From Arctopsyche grandis (taxonomy: Eukaryota; Arthropoda; Insecta; Trichoptera; Hydropsychidae): DNA of 64,000 nt. This document shows positions 12,592-24,339 of the stretch, piece after piece. The notes below the pieces were generated by a model. It saw only the letters and a program-made list of their open reading frames with translations, had not been told where the DNA came from and did no database searches. Positions within the stretch are counted from its first letter, which is position 1, and every line of letters starts with the position of its first letter. The DNA is taken from contig NC_135362.1 of NCBI RefSeq assembly GCF_051622035.1, forward strand, positions 7,195,501 to 7,259,500. The letters are read 5' to 3'. The position numbers and the translations under genes are program-made.

Positions 12592-12621
12592 AACCGCAAA
12601 CTGTGTATACACAGTTTGCGG
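12592..12621 (-). promoter_or_regulatory. AACCGCAAAC motif within a perfect 28-bp palindrome, upstream of KLHL gene B
   Basis: Bases 12594-12621 form a perfect palindrome (CCGCAAACTGTGTA and its complement), preceded by AA so that the AACCGCAAAC decamer seen before gene A is repeated here. It lies about 310 bp upstream of the gene B ATG, close to the 3' end of gene C. The flanking CAATATGATTAT is also shared with the gene A upstream region. It may be a regulatory element or a remnant of a duplicated promoter. Confidence 0.35.
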
Positions 12622-12818
12622 CTAGGTTATAATAGTTTGCGTTTTGTTGTATTTTATTTATTTGTGGCTTTTATAAAAAAAATAGTAAACACAATAACAT
12701 CGATAATTTTTATTTCATATGCAAAGTGAAAAATTCATTCAAATTATGTATGTATTTCAGTTAGCTAATGAATAAAATAACCAATTAAATTTAATTGTAA
12801 TGTTTATTGCATACATTA

Positions 12819-15800
12819 TTAAAGGTACATATGCGGGTCTTCTGTCGAAGAAATCTTCCTTTCACAAAATGGCGTCGGTATGGAAAATATAAAAGAGTTT
12901 TCACGGGGTATACCCAAGGGCGATAGCGATCGCCATTTTTTGAATTGGGCATTGTATATTTCAAATGAATCCGACTTTCCACCATTAACGCCCCCTGTTG
13001 AATATAAAATCACAATTAAACAACCAAATTGACGAATTTAATTAATTCATAAATAATATTATTTACCAATGACCACCAAATTGTTGTCTAAAACCCCAGC
13101 GGCCACACCATAACGGGCAACGCTCATATCAGATATGAAAGACCAACTGTCTCCATTTTTGTCGTAGCACTCGACGCTTTTTATTTTATCAGAGCTTAAA
13201 TCGCCTTTTTGTCGACCACCTAATGCGTAAATTTTTCCATTAATTTCAGCTGCCTGCAAACGAGAAGAGTTTCAAATCATCAAACCAGATATTTCACGTA
13301 AGTACAGATTACACTAAGCAACAAAAAATCACGTTTTTTTATTTACCGGAGCGGAAGCTGATCAATATTTATTAAATTTGACTCACTAAATTTGATTATG
13401 AAAATAAAAAACTAAATGTATGTAAGCTTATTGTAAATCATAATAACAATTAGATACAACATAACTTCTTATTGAATACTTATCTCGCAGATAAAACCGA
13501 CTGAGGAGATATACAGTGAAATGTCAGATCTGACATATTTGGCCAAAAATCAATATATATCGTGTTTTACATTACATGAAGCTAGACGCCAAATTTGAAA
13601 TTTATATATACATATGAGAGTTAAAACTATAAGTATTTAAATATTAGAGATAACGAGAACCTATAGAGCAAATTTTATAAAATATAGAGTAAATTATAGG
13701 CGTTTAAACAATTAAAATCTTATATGGCCATATCAAGGCGAACAGGTTGGAAGACACGGGACGAACGCTTATTAAACGTCAGGAAGGTTTACGGGCCCCG
13801 TTTTTAAAACGCGTTGTATACGATATTTTATCTCCAACGTAATGGCAGACGATACATTAACGTGTATTGATGACCAAAATGAGCAATATGGCAAAGTATG
13901 AAAACGATCGGATAAGAGATAAAAATGACCACTAACACGAAAGCCATGTGTAACGTAAAGGAGGTATGTAATGGTTTTTGTTGGTTTTCTTTCTTTATAA
14001 GATGTAATCGTTTATACAAATGCGCACTTTTTATAGATATTTGACTGTTGCAGTTTTTAACGCAAAATCTAGTATTTTTATGCCAAAAATAAGTATTCGA
14101 ATCAATAGTCAGATGTTTTTTCTATTGATTGTAATTTTTTATTGAAATAAAATACTTAAAATTAATGGTTTAGCGAATTTTATAAGTCTAATTTTTCTTT
14201 TCTTACGCATTTTTTTATCGAGCTATCATGCATTGATCGGACCAGTTTTATATTTCACTACATTTACCAATCATAATAAAAATCATTTTCATATTTGAAT
14301 TCAACCAATCTTTGTAAACGTTGTGAAATATAAAACTGCCTCAATAGATACAATCACTTGTGAAAAAAATGTGTAAAAAAAGTATACTTTATACATAGTT
14401 AAAGACTGCAAAAGTCAAAAATCTGTAAATTGCGTATTTTTTTATACGATGATATCTTTTAAATAAGATACTTAAAATTCGCTAGATAATTGATTGTGAG
14501 TATTTTAAAAAAAATAAAAAACCACATAATTGGAAAAAACCTCTGACTACTAATACTCATTTTTGGCAACTAAACCTCTAATACTCATTTTTGGCAAAGA
14601 AATACTAGATTTTGAGTTACACACAGCAAAGGTCAAAAGTTTGTAAAAATTGCCCATTTTTTAATCGCTCATTTAACAAAAATCTTTGTCATATTCGTAT
14701 TCAGTGGCTCAAACTTAAACTGGTAAAGATTGATTAGTTTCCACTCCGGTCATTTTTTGCTGTTGCTCAGTTTTATGAACGCCATCATACTTACTGAAGT
14801 CCAGGCCCGCGCTTTGTTCAATGGTGCACAAGTTCTCCACTTTTCAGAATGTGGACAAAAGACTTCTACAACATTATATGCATCATCCTTTGCCGATTCA
14901 CTCCATCCACCCACTAGATAAATTTCATCGCCAAGAACTGCTATTCCACATCCACGCCGACCGGTTATCATTGGCGTTGTGAACGACCATTTCCTGGTTT
15001 TGGGATCCCATCTGGGTCACAAATTTTTACATTAAAATTTATTTCAGTTATTAATAATAGCATTCTTCTTCCAATGCTATACTTTTCAACTGAATCGATA
15101 GTTTTAGTCCCGTCATCTCCTCCGAATATACAAATCACATCTCCTACAGTGGCAGCAACAGCTCCCCTTCTACCCACTTGTAATGACGGCAAAACTTTTT
15201 TTACGCCTGTTTTTATGTTTATACTTAGTACCTAAAAACTGTTTTATTTACATCTTATAATTTTATAAAGACGGATTGTATTACGAAAGTAGATATTTAC
15301 AGTGTCATGTGTTTTTTCATCTTGTCCTCCCATTGCTATCAATTCATCGCCGATCATAGAATAACTGACGTTTCGTCTATGTATAAATGTTTCAACATAT
15401 GCCCACCAAATATTTAATTTTGGATCGTACATATCGACTGAATGTGTCACCTAAAATGGGGGTACAATTTAAATTGGATTATATCAAAATTTTAAACATT
15501 GCTCTATAACCTTTGTAACTTACTTTGCTACTACAACCTCCAACTACGGCAATGGCGTTACGTTTGGATGACCGAGGTTTGTGCCAATTAAATGTTGAAT
15601 TTAAACTTCTATTGGGAGAATTTTTCCATTTCAGTAAATTCAAAAGAAGCTGTTGACAATCCGGTATATCTTCACACAGAGGTTGAACTTCGTCAAAGAT
15701 TATCTGAAATTAGTGACACTTTATATAAAGAATTATAGTCAAATGTGATGATTTCGATTGGAATTATCGTGTGTACCTCATTTGGCAGCGATGGTAATTT

Positions 15801-16705
15801 AATCAGTTGCAGTAAAGAACTTAAATGTTTTTTGCGATTTGGCATATCATGAATCACCCAAGCTTTGACAATGTCGAAAACGTCACGCTTGGATGAAACG
15901 TTCAAATTCATCTGTAAAAGGCATTGCAATCTCTCGGCAGAAAATTCCCGAAACTTTTCAGATTGGGATACCTGATATAAAACACAAAATTAGGTAGGTG
16001 TTAGAATTGAAAATTAAATAATATTTATTTAACTGTGGAATGGAAGTACCTTTCTATAATTTTTCAGGATAAAATCAGTAACTTTTTCATTTAAGATTGA
16101 ACATCCGTGCAAATTAAGAGTTTCATCGAATTTTAGGCAATTTTCCGTATTGATTATACCCACCATAAACTCGCAACAGCTTTTTACGTCAGGTTCTAAT
16201 TGAAATAGACCAGCTGCAGTCAAAACGTTGCAAACATTCTCAGACGAAAATTCTGTAGAGAGGGATGAAATTAGCAATGCATCGAATTTTGTATTAATTT
16301 TGACATAAAAATTTAAACATAACTAATTACCTATTTCTCCAGTGTAACAATAGTCTATTATACGTTGAGTAGCTTCATTATCCAAGTTGTCGATTGAGAT
16401 CTGTTTGAATGACGGTATTTCCGAATCATTGACTAATTTTTTATTGAAATATTCACTGACCGACGATAATACAAGACTGTGGCTTAAGACAAGCCTTATA
16501 TCTAAAAAAAAATTCAGTGATCATAAAATTTTTAAGTGTTTTTTTTTAGTGTATTAATTTTATAATATACATACATCTGATTTTTCAAAATAATCTCTAC
16601 GTCGCACAGTTTTTGCTCTGCATACAGGATGTAAATTCGATACAATGTGCTTGCTTTATGATTGGAATTTTTAAAAATGTGTATACTTTTCGGTGATTCG
16701 CACAT
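12819..16705 (-). CDS. Kelch-like (BTB-BACK-kelch) protein, gene C, 583 aa, 10 exons
   Basis: Exons: 16575-16705, 16331-16494, 16050-16252, 15777-15971, 15524-15703, 15301-15450, 15083-15231, 14795-15011, 13067-13253, 12819-12994; total 1752 bp in frame. The start is MCESPKS. BTB (LCDVEII, LSSVSEYF), BACK (CCEFMVGIINTENC, MNLNVSSKRDVFD) and kelch blades (VGG, MGG, FGG, VGG, LGG, GGV) match genes A and B, but this is the most diverged copy, with a longer C-terminus ending EDPHMYL. Intron 8 is 1541 bp, against 69-70 bp in A and B, and holds a dispersed repeat at 13520-13972, so the last two exons look detached. Exon 2 has a tandem acceptor: the upstream AG would bring an immediate stop, so the AG seven bases downstream was chosen; the exon 1 donor (AT|GTATGT) also departs from the paralogues. 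The predicted role is a Cullin-3 adaptor. Confidence 0.82.
13520..13972 (+). repeat. Dispersed repeat D1, copy 1, in KLHL gene C intron 8
   Basis: The block from GACATATTTGG to about GGAGGTATGTAA is closely similar to 56092-56545 in the same orientation. The flanks match, but the middle about 60 bp (13757-13815) is unrelated to the corresponding segment at 56316-56384. It is non-coding. The copy at 56 kb lies inside a hAT-like MITE; here no terminal inverted repeat is seen. Confidence 0.8.
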
Positions 16706-17453
16706 TTTTGTTCACGTCGAGACAGTATTACTTGCTTTAGAAGTTGTCTTTTGAATGGGCAGATATTGATCCTGTCTTATTTTATATATGTGTGAATATG
16801 TGCATCAGTGCATCAAACCTCAAGCCATTTCCGTTTTTTTTTTATTATTTATTAATATGGCATGTACCTATAGATAATATAATAGTAATTTAAGAGTCAT
16901 ATAATAGTTGTAATGAGGTAATCTTAATTTTGTTTTTCTTATCAAAAAAAGCCATTAGAAATGTATGAACTCATCAATGAATATTAATGTATATTTAATC
17001 ATTTTAAAGACTCACTTATCATTTTTTATCTATGAAATACATTTTATATGAGAAATTAAGATTTATTTTTTTAGTGTTCGAGGCGTTATTCTACACAGGT
17101 GAAGCATAGGTTAATAATGGTAATACGACCGCGCGATACAAATTTATTTTATTTTGAAATGGTAAAGAACTATGTACATTTTTCGCTGTATTTCGCTGCC
17201 TTAATGTGAGGTGCCCATCTCATTCTTTTATCGAACGTTGCTCCTAAATATTTTATTACTGATTGCCATTTCAGACTTTCTCCAGAGGGGTTTTCAGATC
17301 TGACCTTGGCTTATGCTATAGAATATCGCGTCTGTTTTGGTTTGATTGATTCGGATTTTCCACTTAGTTAAGTGTTCCGTCATTGTTTTAATCGCAAATT
17401 CAAGATTTTTACGAATAATGTATGTTTTTTATATATATAAAGAATAAGAGTAT
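16706..17453. other. 5' flank of KLHL gene C and spacer
   Basis: AT-rich DNA without convincing ORFs. The gene C promoter and 5' UTR should lie just above 16705. The AACCGCAAAC motif found before genes A and B was not seen here. Confidence 0.35.
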
Positions 17454-17897
17454 TGTTGCGTAGGGGTGGGTGGAGGATCCAAGTAAAAGGCCAACAGTCG
17501 TTTCACAGCATTTATTGATGATTAAGGAGATACACGCACTGGCAGTGCTCAGTCCAGAATGACATGGTATCGCCTACGTACCACCTTATAAAGGGTCGAT
17601 CTCTCAAGACGTTTAATCCATTTACCTGTTGTATAGTCACATATTCGGATATGTATTTCCACGACATTCGGTCTCCCCGTACCGATTCTGAGAAAAGCCT
17701 AATAACGGTCATTGTTTAGCCTAAATGCACTTAGAGTCCAGATATAATCCTGGAAGTAAGTGCAAGCACTTAGTTAATCCGATAACAGATATCCGTTGGT
17801 CTAAGTGCAAGTATTTAGTTAATCCGATAACAGATAACCCTTGAACGGTCACATAGTCTCTGGGATTCTATTCGCTTAATCCGCGGCGTACGTAACA
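17454..17897 (+). mobile_element. Solo LTR (family L1)
   Basis: A GC-richer 444-bp block starts TGTTGCGTA and ends TACGTAACA, which are imperfect inverted ends with the TG..CA of LTRs. It contains a TTATAAAGG TATA-like box near 17585 and a degenerate tandem duplication of about 44 bp at 17757-17845 (TTAGTTAATCCGATAACAGA twice). A related fragment in the opposite orientation is at 40305-40488 with a clearer TATAAAAGG and TCAGT initiator. Flanks (AGTAT and TTATA) are not a clean duplication. The superfamily (BEL/Pao or gypsy) is not resolved. Confidence 0.7.
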
Positions 17898-18984
17898 TTA
17901 TAAATACAAAACAAATAAATGAGAATTTTTTTTTTTTATAAACCATGAATCTGGCAGTTCGAACATTATCTATATACTTGAAATAGCATTCTAACTATAC
18001 ATACGTACATATGTACATACCACAATTCAGATATGTATGTAGATATATAAAATTATTTCGAATTTGTTATTTTGCAAACTTTCGTAATTGTTAATAGCAT
18101 ATTTCACGCAAAGTATAGAAGCTGGTAATTTAATTTGCAGACTATCCTCGTTCTAAAGCGTTGACACGTTTTCGCTCATCGAGAACGTTAATAAAAGAAA
18201 ATTGAGAAAAAAAAATAATATGGCGTCTAAATTAAATCGAAATTGTTCGAATATGGAAAAGTTTCGGACGGGAGAGAGCATTACTCTGAAATGAATTTTA
18301 TTTCTCTTCTGAAAGTTTGCAAAAGAGACGACAAGCAGTAGCAACGTTTGAGTTTTCAATAACAGAAGTTTTCATTGGAGCTTACCGCAACGACAGGAGA
18401 GAGTACGTTTCCAGAATTACAAATGCGCCTTAAGCCGATTTAATCGCATCATTGTTGTGATTTGCAAAAAAAAAAAAACACAACATTTTGATCCAATTTA
18501 GCTCACGACGCGTCGCATATTCAACGAGATTACATTATTCAGGCTGGCTCAGCATCCAGTCTCACTTTATACGACGCTTTATTGGATTTAACACATGCAT
18601 ACATATGTATAAATATCTCAAGAGCACAAACAATACTATTAAAAATCATGATACTTCGGATATACAAACATACATTCATATATCTAACTTATTGTTTGGT
18701 AGCCTGCGCTCATCATTAATTTCATAAATGGACGTGATGTATGAGTGAATTTTGATATTTTCTCTTTCATTTGGGCTACAGTGAGATGTTTTATATTCAC
18801 TACTAGTTCTGTACTGTACATATGTATGTATGTATGTATGTATATAAATAGCTGCTGACTGTAAATGCCTAAATCATTCACAGTTTTTCTCCTTATATTT
18901 AACTGTTATTATATGTTTTTTGAATACTTCTATAATTATTTGAACTTTTGCTGCTATTATTTTTTTATGTATTTTACGTATAAT
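17898..18984. other. Unannotated AT-rich spacer
   Basis: No gene recognised. It contains ATGTATGTATGT-type simple repeats near 18820-18850 and poly-A/T runs. Confidence 0.35.
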
Positions 18985-19360
18985 AATGTATTTTCATCAT
19001 CATCATCTACAGCCACTCACCATCCACTGCTGGATGAAGGCTTCTCCAACACGCTTCAACTCGTCTCTGTTTTACGCAAATCTCATCCATCTCAATCCAC
19101 ACATTTTCCTAATTTCGTCTACCCAACTTGCTTACGGTTTTATTTTTACCCTTTTGCATTCTCCAACAACCATTCTAGCACTTCTTTTGTAAACCTTTAA
19201 TCCATTATTTTATCCACGTGACCCGCCCTTTGCCATTTCAATATCTTTATTCTATCCACTATGTCCACTACCCTTGTCATACATCTCACCCACGTATTCC
19301 ACTTTCTGTCTTTCCTCGTTGTGTCGAGCATACAGAGTTCCATACTTCAAATATGTATTT
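18985..19360 (-). pseudogene. RTE-type LINE 3' fragment, second copy
   Basis: It aligns along its length with 2425-2800: the same GATGATGATGATG tail, the same WMR.AQ.RDEW-type end and the conserved block around CACGTATTCCA. Stops interrupt every frame. It is a dead 3' remnant of the same LINE family. Confidence 0.75.
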
Positions 19361-19379
19361 TATTTCTGTATAATTAATA

Positions 19380-19480
19380 TATTTTTTGTTTCTTCTCGTT
19401 ATATTTTCGACCATTATGGCGCATTAGAAATTCCTGTAGTACCACAATGGTACAACACTTAAATAAGTAAATATGTATTA
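19380..19480 (+). repeat. Short 3'-tail repeat (family T1), copy 1
   Basis: TTATATTTTCGACCATTATG and the following CCTGTAGTACCACAATGG..TTAAATAAGTAAATA recur at about 22836-22915 with the same order. It looks like the 3' end of a retroposon with a TAAATA tail. Confidence 0.5.
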
Positions 19481-19688
19481 TATGTATGTATGTAAATATT
19501 TACTTATTTAAGTGTTGAACTTGTATATGAACATAGACGGAATGAAAAATGATGTGTACTTATTTAAATTACGAATGCTTGATAAAACCATTTATGTAGA
19601 TAAAACTAGGAGTATGCAATTTTATTTATTAAGAGGGGCATTTGAATAGGAGGCATTCAACTTTTTAAAAATCGTATTCAATCGATTG

Positions 19689-20277
19689 CAATATCGGTAT
19701 ATCGGTAAACCGGTTTACCGGTAAATCGCCAAATTTTTGCCATCAGTAAATACCGATAATTAAAAAATTTACCGTTAATTACCGGAAACTATTTTATTGA
19801 GAATGTAGTATAAATATGTATAGTCATATTATTACATAATATTACTTTCAAAATCGCTGCGAATGGCGCATTGTGGATTAGGTTATCCGGAATTTGTTTA
19901 TTTTCAGTATATTGGATAGTTGTGGCAATTTCAAATTGATAAGTTCACTGACAACACATATCAAGCAAATCGGAATACAATCAGACGGTTGTTTCAATTA
20001 TAATTCAAACTCTTAAATGGTTCAAATTTTATATAAATAAATAAAGTTGGTTAAAAATAAAACTTATTTATTATTACGATTTTACTTAAATGTATTTATA
20101 TGACATCATTCTCCTGAGATTTATTTTTAATTATTTACGATTCAATCTAGGCTAACGTACAGTACAGATATGTTCACAATTTTTTTTAATAATTTTTCCG
20201 GTAATTACCAGTATATCGGTAGTAGGAAAAATCATTTACCGCTTACCAGTTTATGAAATTTGACGTTAAATTGCAAT
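19689..20277. repeat. Possible non-autonomous DNA element with CGGTAAACCGG palindromes
   Basis: It starts with GATTGCAATATCGGTATATC and a palindrome TAAACCGGTTTACC. It ends with related CCGGTAATTACC and ATATCGGTAG blocks and an inverted GATTGCAAT (as ATTGCAATC). The termini resemble hAT-type elements, but inverted identity is short and no target duplication is clear. Confidence 0.4.
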
Positions 20278-20403
20278 CCTTATCTGTATTATAATTAAAA
20301 ACAAAAACTATGGAACTGATCTGGATCTACCCGTTGAATGTAGAACGTTGCGATTGCTGTTTTACAAAGTTGCTGTTGCTGTTTAAAAAAAAAAAAGTTT
20401 CCT

Positions 20404-20816
20404 TCATTTATTTATTTATTTATTTTTAACCCTAATGCACCTTCCTGGCCAGAAAATTTGATACTAGTATTATACAAAGTAAATACGTATCAATTAACAT
20501 CCAAATAGTATTATACAAAGTAAATACATATCAAATAACATCCATTTATGGTCAAATTTGTTGATTTGCAGCATTTCATACATATCAGCGAAATTCGAGA
20601 TTGCTGAAAACTCGAGATTTTGCGAGAAAATGGGTAAAGTTGCCAGTTTATTGGAACCGTTTCAATGAAAATCAGATAAACTGGCAAATTCTGATAGGAA
20701 AAAATCAACCTCGAATCAGAAATCCAAGGTCTGGCCACCAGAAACCGGTGGGATTTGAACCCGTGACCACTCTTTTCAAAACACTATATGCTAACCACTA
20801 GTCTATTCTGCTGGTT
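20404..20816 (-). mobile_element. tRNA-headed SINE (family S), minus strand
   Basis: On the minus strand it reads from CCAGCAGAATAGACTAGTGG (box A-like TAGTGGTTAGCATA) through box B GGGTTCAAATCCC to the core CTATCAGAATTTGCCAGTTT and TTGAAACGGTTCC. It ends with CCAGGAAGGTGCATTAGGG and a TAAATAAATA tail. A 41-bp unit starting AGTATTATACAAAGTAAATA is tandemly doubled at 20466-20546. It cannot be a tRNA gene because it lacks a complete cloverleaf. Confidence 0.75.
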
Positions 20817-20829
20817 AAAATCTGTATTT

Positions 20830-21761
20830 TGTACAATTGCTTTGTGAATATTATTGAAATTAACAATAGTTTAATTCATAACGGTCATTTAAGGCATTTA
20901 AAATAAAATTTCATATACATGAAGGAAAGGTTTTTGAACGTACACCGTGAATGGTTATCGATCATGCATAGTGTGTATGGGCAGAGTGTTAACTAGCTTA
21001 TAATTGTGTGTGAGGATCCTGCCCCTTGACAGATCTGAAGAATATACGTGATCTAATCCGCGTATATGATTCAGAATCTCTCGAATCTTGATCCTACATA
21101 AATACATATACATATGTCGCATATTTTTGAAGCAATACTGCCGATTAACTGTAGATCATTGAATTACTACTGTTGCAAAATGTCATTCTTGGCATTATTG
21201 CTAAATGAGAGATACAATACAGTCTCTATTCTATCCGTAATATGTATCTTATAACGTAGTTCTACGTAACAAATATAAAGTTCTCATTCACTTATCAAAA
21301 GGTGTATTTAAATGGAATAGCAGAGACCACGCCATTCCGTACTTAAATATTTAATGTCGGGGAAAAGTTGAAAGGAAAAACGTATGGCGTGTCGCTATTT
21401 TGAACGTGAGACACTTTGGCCGAAAAGTCGGGTGTAAAATGCAAATTAGGGAACTTTCAAAAGCTCGACCTGAAACGAGCGTGTAAATTAGAAAAGGATG
21501 TGGAGAAACAGGAGAATTTGAAAGTGGTTTTGGAAAAGTAGGATGGCGAGATATTGAAGTGACACGATGTGATTTTTGCGAAGCAAATGCGCAATTTACA
21601 ACCGCTGTCTGAAGGCAAATTAAAGTGAAACTTTAATTTAAACTTCGCTCGTTATATATGTACATAAACTACGACGAAGATCAATTTATAGATCCTGAGG
21701 CTCATTTACGCTGTTGACAGGTTGAAGTTTTCGGAAATTCTCTAAGCATTGATTTTTCACG
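20830..21761. other. Unannotated spacer
   Basis: No coding exon recognised. A purine-rich stretch at 21350-21650 shows no family I know. Confidence 0.3.
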
Positions 21762-22339
21762 TTAAATTGTGACAACATTGACGCAAACAATATTGCACCA
21801 TATCGTCGCGCTTTGTAATGTATATGTAAGCCGATTTTGCCTTGCACTCAAATAAGAAAATCCCGCTTCGCATAAATAGGTTGTAGAAACTGAAAGTGAA
21901 ACAATAATAGCATGTTTTGAAAAATTGGGATACTCTTCTGACGAACTCACACAGTAATCATTTGAAAGCTGATCTTTGTATTTTCGTTTCAAATGAGAGT
22001 CACTAATTAAATCAATTAGATTTTCATAGTCACTTGCGCTTAAGCCTACTGGTTTAGCTGTAACGGAAAATGGCTTCCGAACCCAGAAATCGTGTATACT
22101 AGTGTTCGGAAAATATTGCAAACGAGTTGTCTTCAAGTTAAGTAGGTGTTCTAAAAATACGTTGGAAACTTCTTTATCTACTTTAAAATTTAATTTAAAC
22201 ATCAGTGGAGATTGATTATCACTCGCCTTTCAATATGAAGTACAAGATTTTAAAATGTGTTGCAATGTATAAAGCCTGGAACACCTGTTCAGTCCAGCTG
22301 AAAACTGGTGTTCCACGGAACATAGTTTGGGAAACCCTG
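21762..22339 (-). pseudogene. hAT transposase C-terminal fragment with one terminal repeat
   Basis: A 146-residue minus-strand ORF (21762-22202) resembles the C-terminal part of hAT transposases of the ZBED/SCAND3-like group. It has the helix STTYLCEAGFSYL of the dimerisation region and upstream KPFSVTA and YENLIDL blocks. At 22339 the minus strand begins CAGGGTTTCCCAAACTATG, the typical hAT terminal sequence. The BED finger and most of the catalytic domain are missing between them, so this is an internally deleted remnant. The other end was not found. Confidence 0.75.
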
Positions 22340-22342
22340 CTG

Positions 22343-23853
22343 TATGGTTTGGATAGAAACTGTCGTTTACGCGAGCTGCTGTCCTGCGCTGTAGCCTGTA
22401 GATCTTTAGTAGAAGCTGTAATACTAAAATATGTCGCATTTTTAAATGAATATAAATTCTACATAAATTATCTATAATTCTATAACATAGTAATTATACT
22501 TGTATCATTATAACATACATATTATTATTTCACCAATCGCTCGGACCTTACCTTGTTTGAATTTGGCCAGCGATCACATTTATATTTTAAATATTTCACC
22601 AAACAATCTATTAGCTTTTTTGTTGTTGTTTTACTTTTTGTTTAATTTAAACCTATTAAATTATGTTCAATTTTTAATTTTTATTGTTTTTTATTTTCTT
22701 CAATTTTTAACATTAATGATTGTTCAATAAAATTAAATGTATTTTTATATATTTTATATGTATGTATTTTTATATTTAATGTGTAATATTTATGAATTAT
22801 CTGGTCAAAGTGACATATACTATTTTTTCTTCTCTATTATATTTTCGACCATTGTGGCGTATTAGGGATTCCTGTAATTCTATAATGGTCCAAACTTAAA
22901 TAAATAACCTGTAATAGGTAACCTGTGAAGACACTGTCGCATGTGCTTTCTAAATAAAATATCATAGATAAGAGCAATATTTAAAATTTAAAATGATTAA
23001 AATTAATTGGCTAGGTGATTTGTAGTTAGTGTTCAATATTGCTGCAAAATATATGAAATTTTGTCTACATAAATGTTAATACTGTCAATTTCAATTACAT
23101 TCACAAAGAAAACGTACAAGGTATTGATTAAAGTAGTGATATAAATGAATCTTTATAAAATAGCACTTTTGGTATTTTCTTTTTAAGAATGGAATTTTCA
23201 GCTGGTGATTTTTGCAAGGCGAAAGCGATTTTCAATAAATAAAGCGTATCTATGTGATATTAAGCTACAAGAAAACTTATCAGCAGCTGCAGTATTGGAA
23301 GTGGATATATTTTTACGGAGCTGAAGTGTTAACCAATCGAGAGAAAATGCACTTCAGACAATAGGGCATGTCTGAGAAGTGTACGGCAGTGCATTAAGTT
23401 GAAGTGCATCCTTGCGTACGACGAAAAATAAAAAGTTAAATTTTCGTTCAAGCAATTTATATTTAACGTTGAAAAGCTTCGAGGAAAAAAGTTACATGAT
23501 TACGACTTCACGTTTTAAATGAAATAGCAGTAAACTTAGTTCCGGTCCAATTCCCGCGGGATGCGCAATTCGTAAGCTGTGCTGGTGTTGCACAAAAGTG
23601 CATTCTGAAACACGGAGAATCCAAAGGTGGAGAAAATGTGATCCTTAAAATTTGAATTTCCAAGTATTCCAAAGTATCGGAACAGATGTTCTATTCAATT
23701 CACATATATGTATGTACATTTTTATAATCATTTTTATATGAGCTCGTCTACTGACTATTGATTATATAATAATTGACCAGTAAAATACAAATCTCAAAGA
23801 TTTTGGAAATAAAAAAATCATTGCAATTATGTGTCAACTTTGTGGGTAGAATC
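22343..23853. other. Spacer with T1 repeat copy 2
   Basis: About 22836-22915 is the second T1 tail (TATTTTCGACCATTGTGGCG). The rest is AT-rich without recognised genes. A short hairpin lies at 23347-23382 (CACTTC-AGACA paired with TGTCTGAGAAGTG). Confidence 0.35.
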
Positions 23854-24339
23854 TAGGGGCTGTGGAGTCTGAGTTGGAGTTGTGGAGTTAGAGCATCTCA
23901 AGTGGAGTCATATTAGTATAAAATCAACCGACTCCAACTCCTTTTTATTACTTAGTAGTATTACAGTATGCGCCAACTAGCGTCTCTAATTTTATTGAAA
24001 TAAATCGATTAATAAATTTAAATATAATCATATCTTTGTAAAAATCATGAATTTAAGATACATTAAAAATTGACTTTATCTATGTATTTGAGGAATATAA
24101 GAAGGTTACAAAACAAAATTCGATATTGAACTGATGACTATGATAGCGATACAAATTGAGCGCAAATGTATGGAAACTTGCACAAAACAAAAGTTCTACT
24201 TCTGGTTGTCTGATTGTGTTCAAATTTTTTTTATTACTAAAAATCACTATCAGTATCGTACTCATTAAATATCAAGAAAATAAAAATAATTTTAAAGGTC
24301 AAAATAAAATATTTAAATATTGTTTTAAAAAAAAATACT

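Noticed and set aside
12819-13253. Isolated kelch pseudogene or fourth KLHL gene
   Set aside because: The two exons are homologous to exons 9-10 of genes A and B and continue gene C in phase; the gap is a repeat-filled intron.
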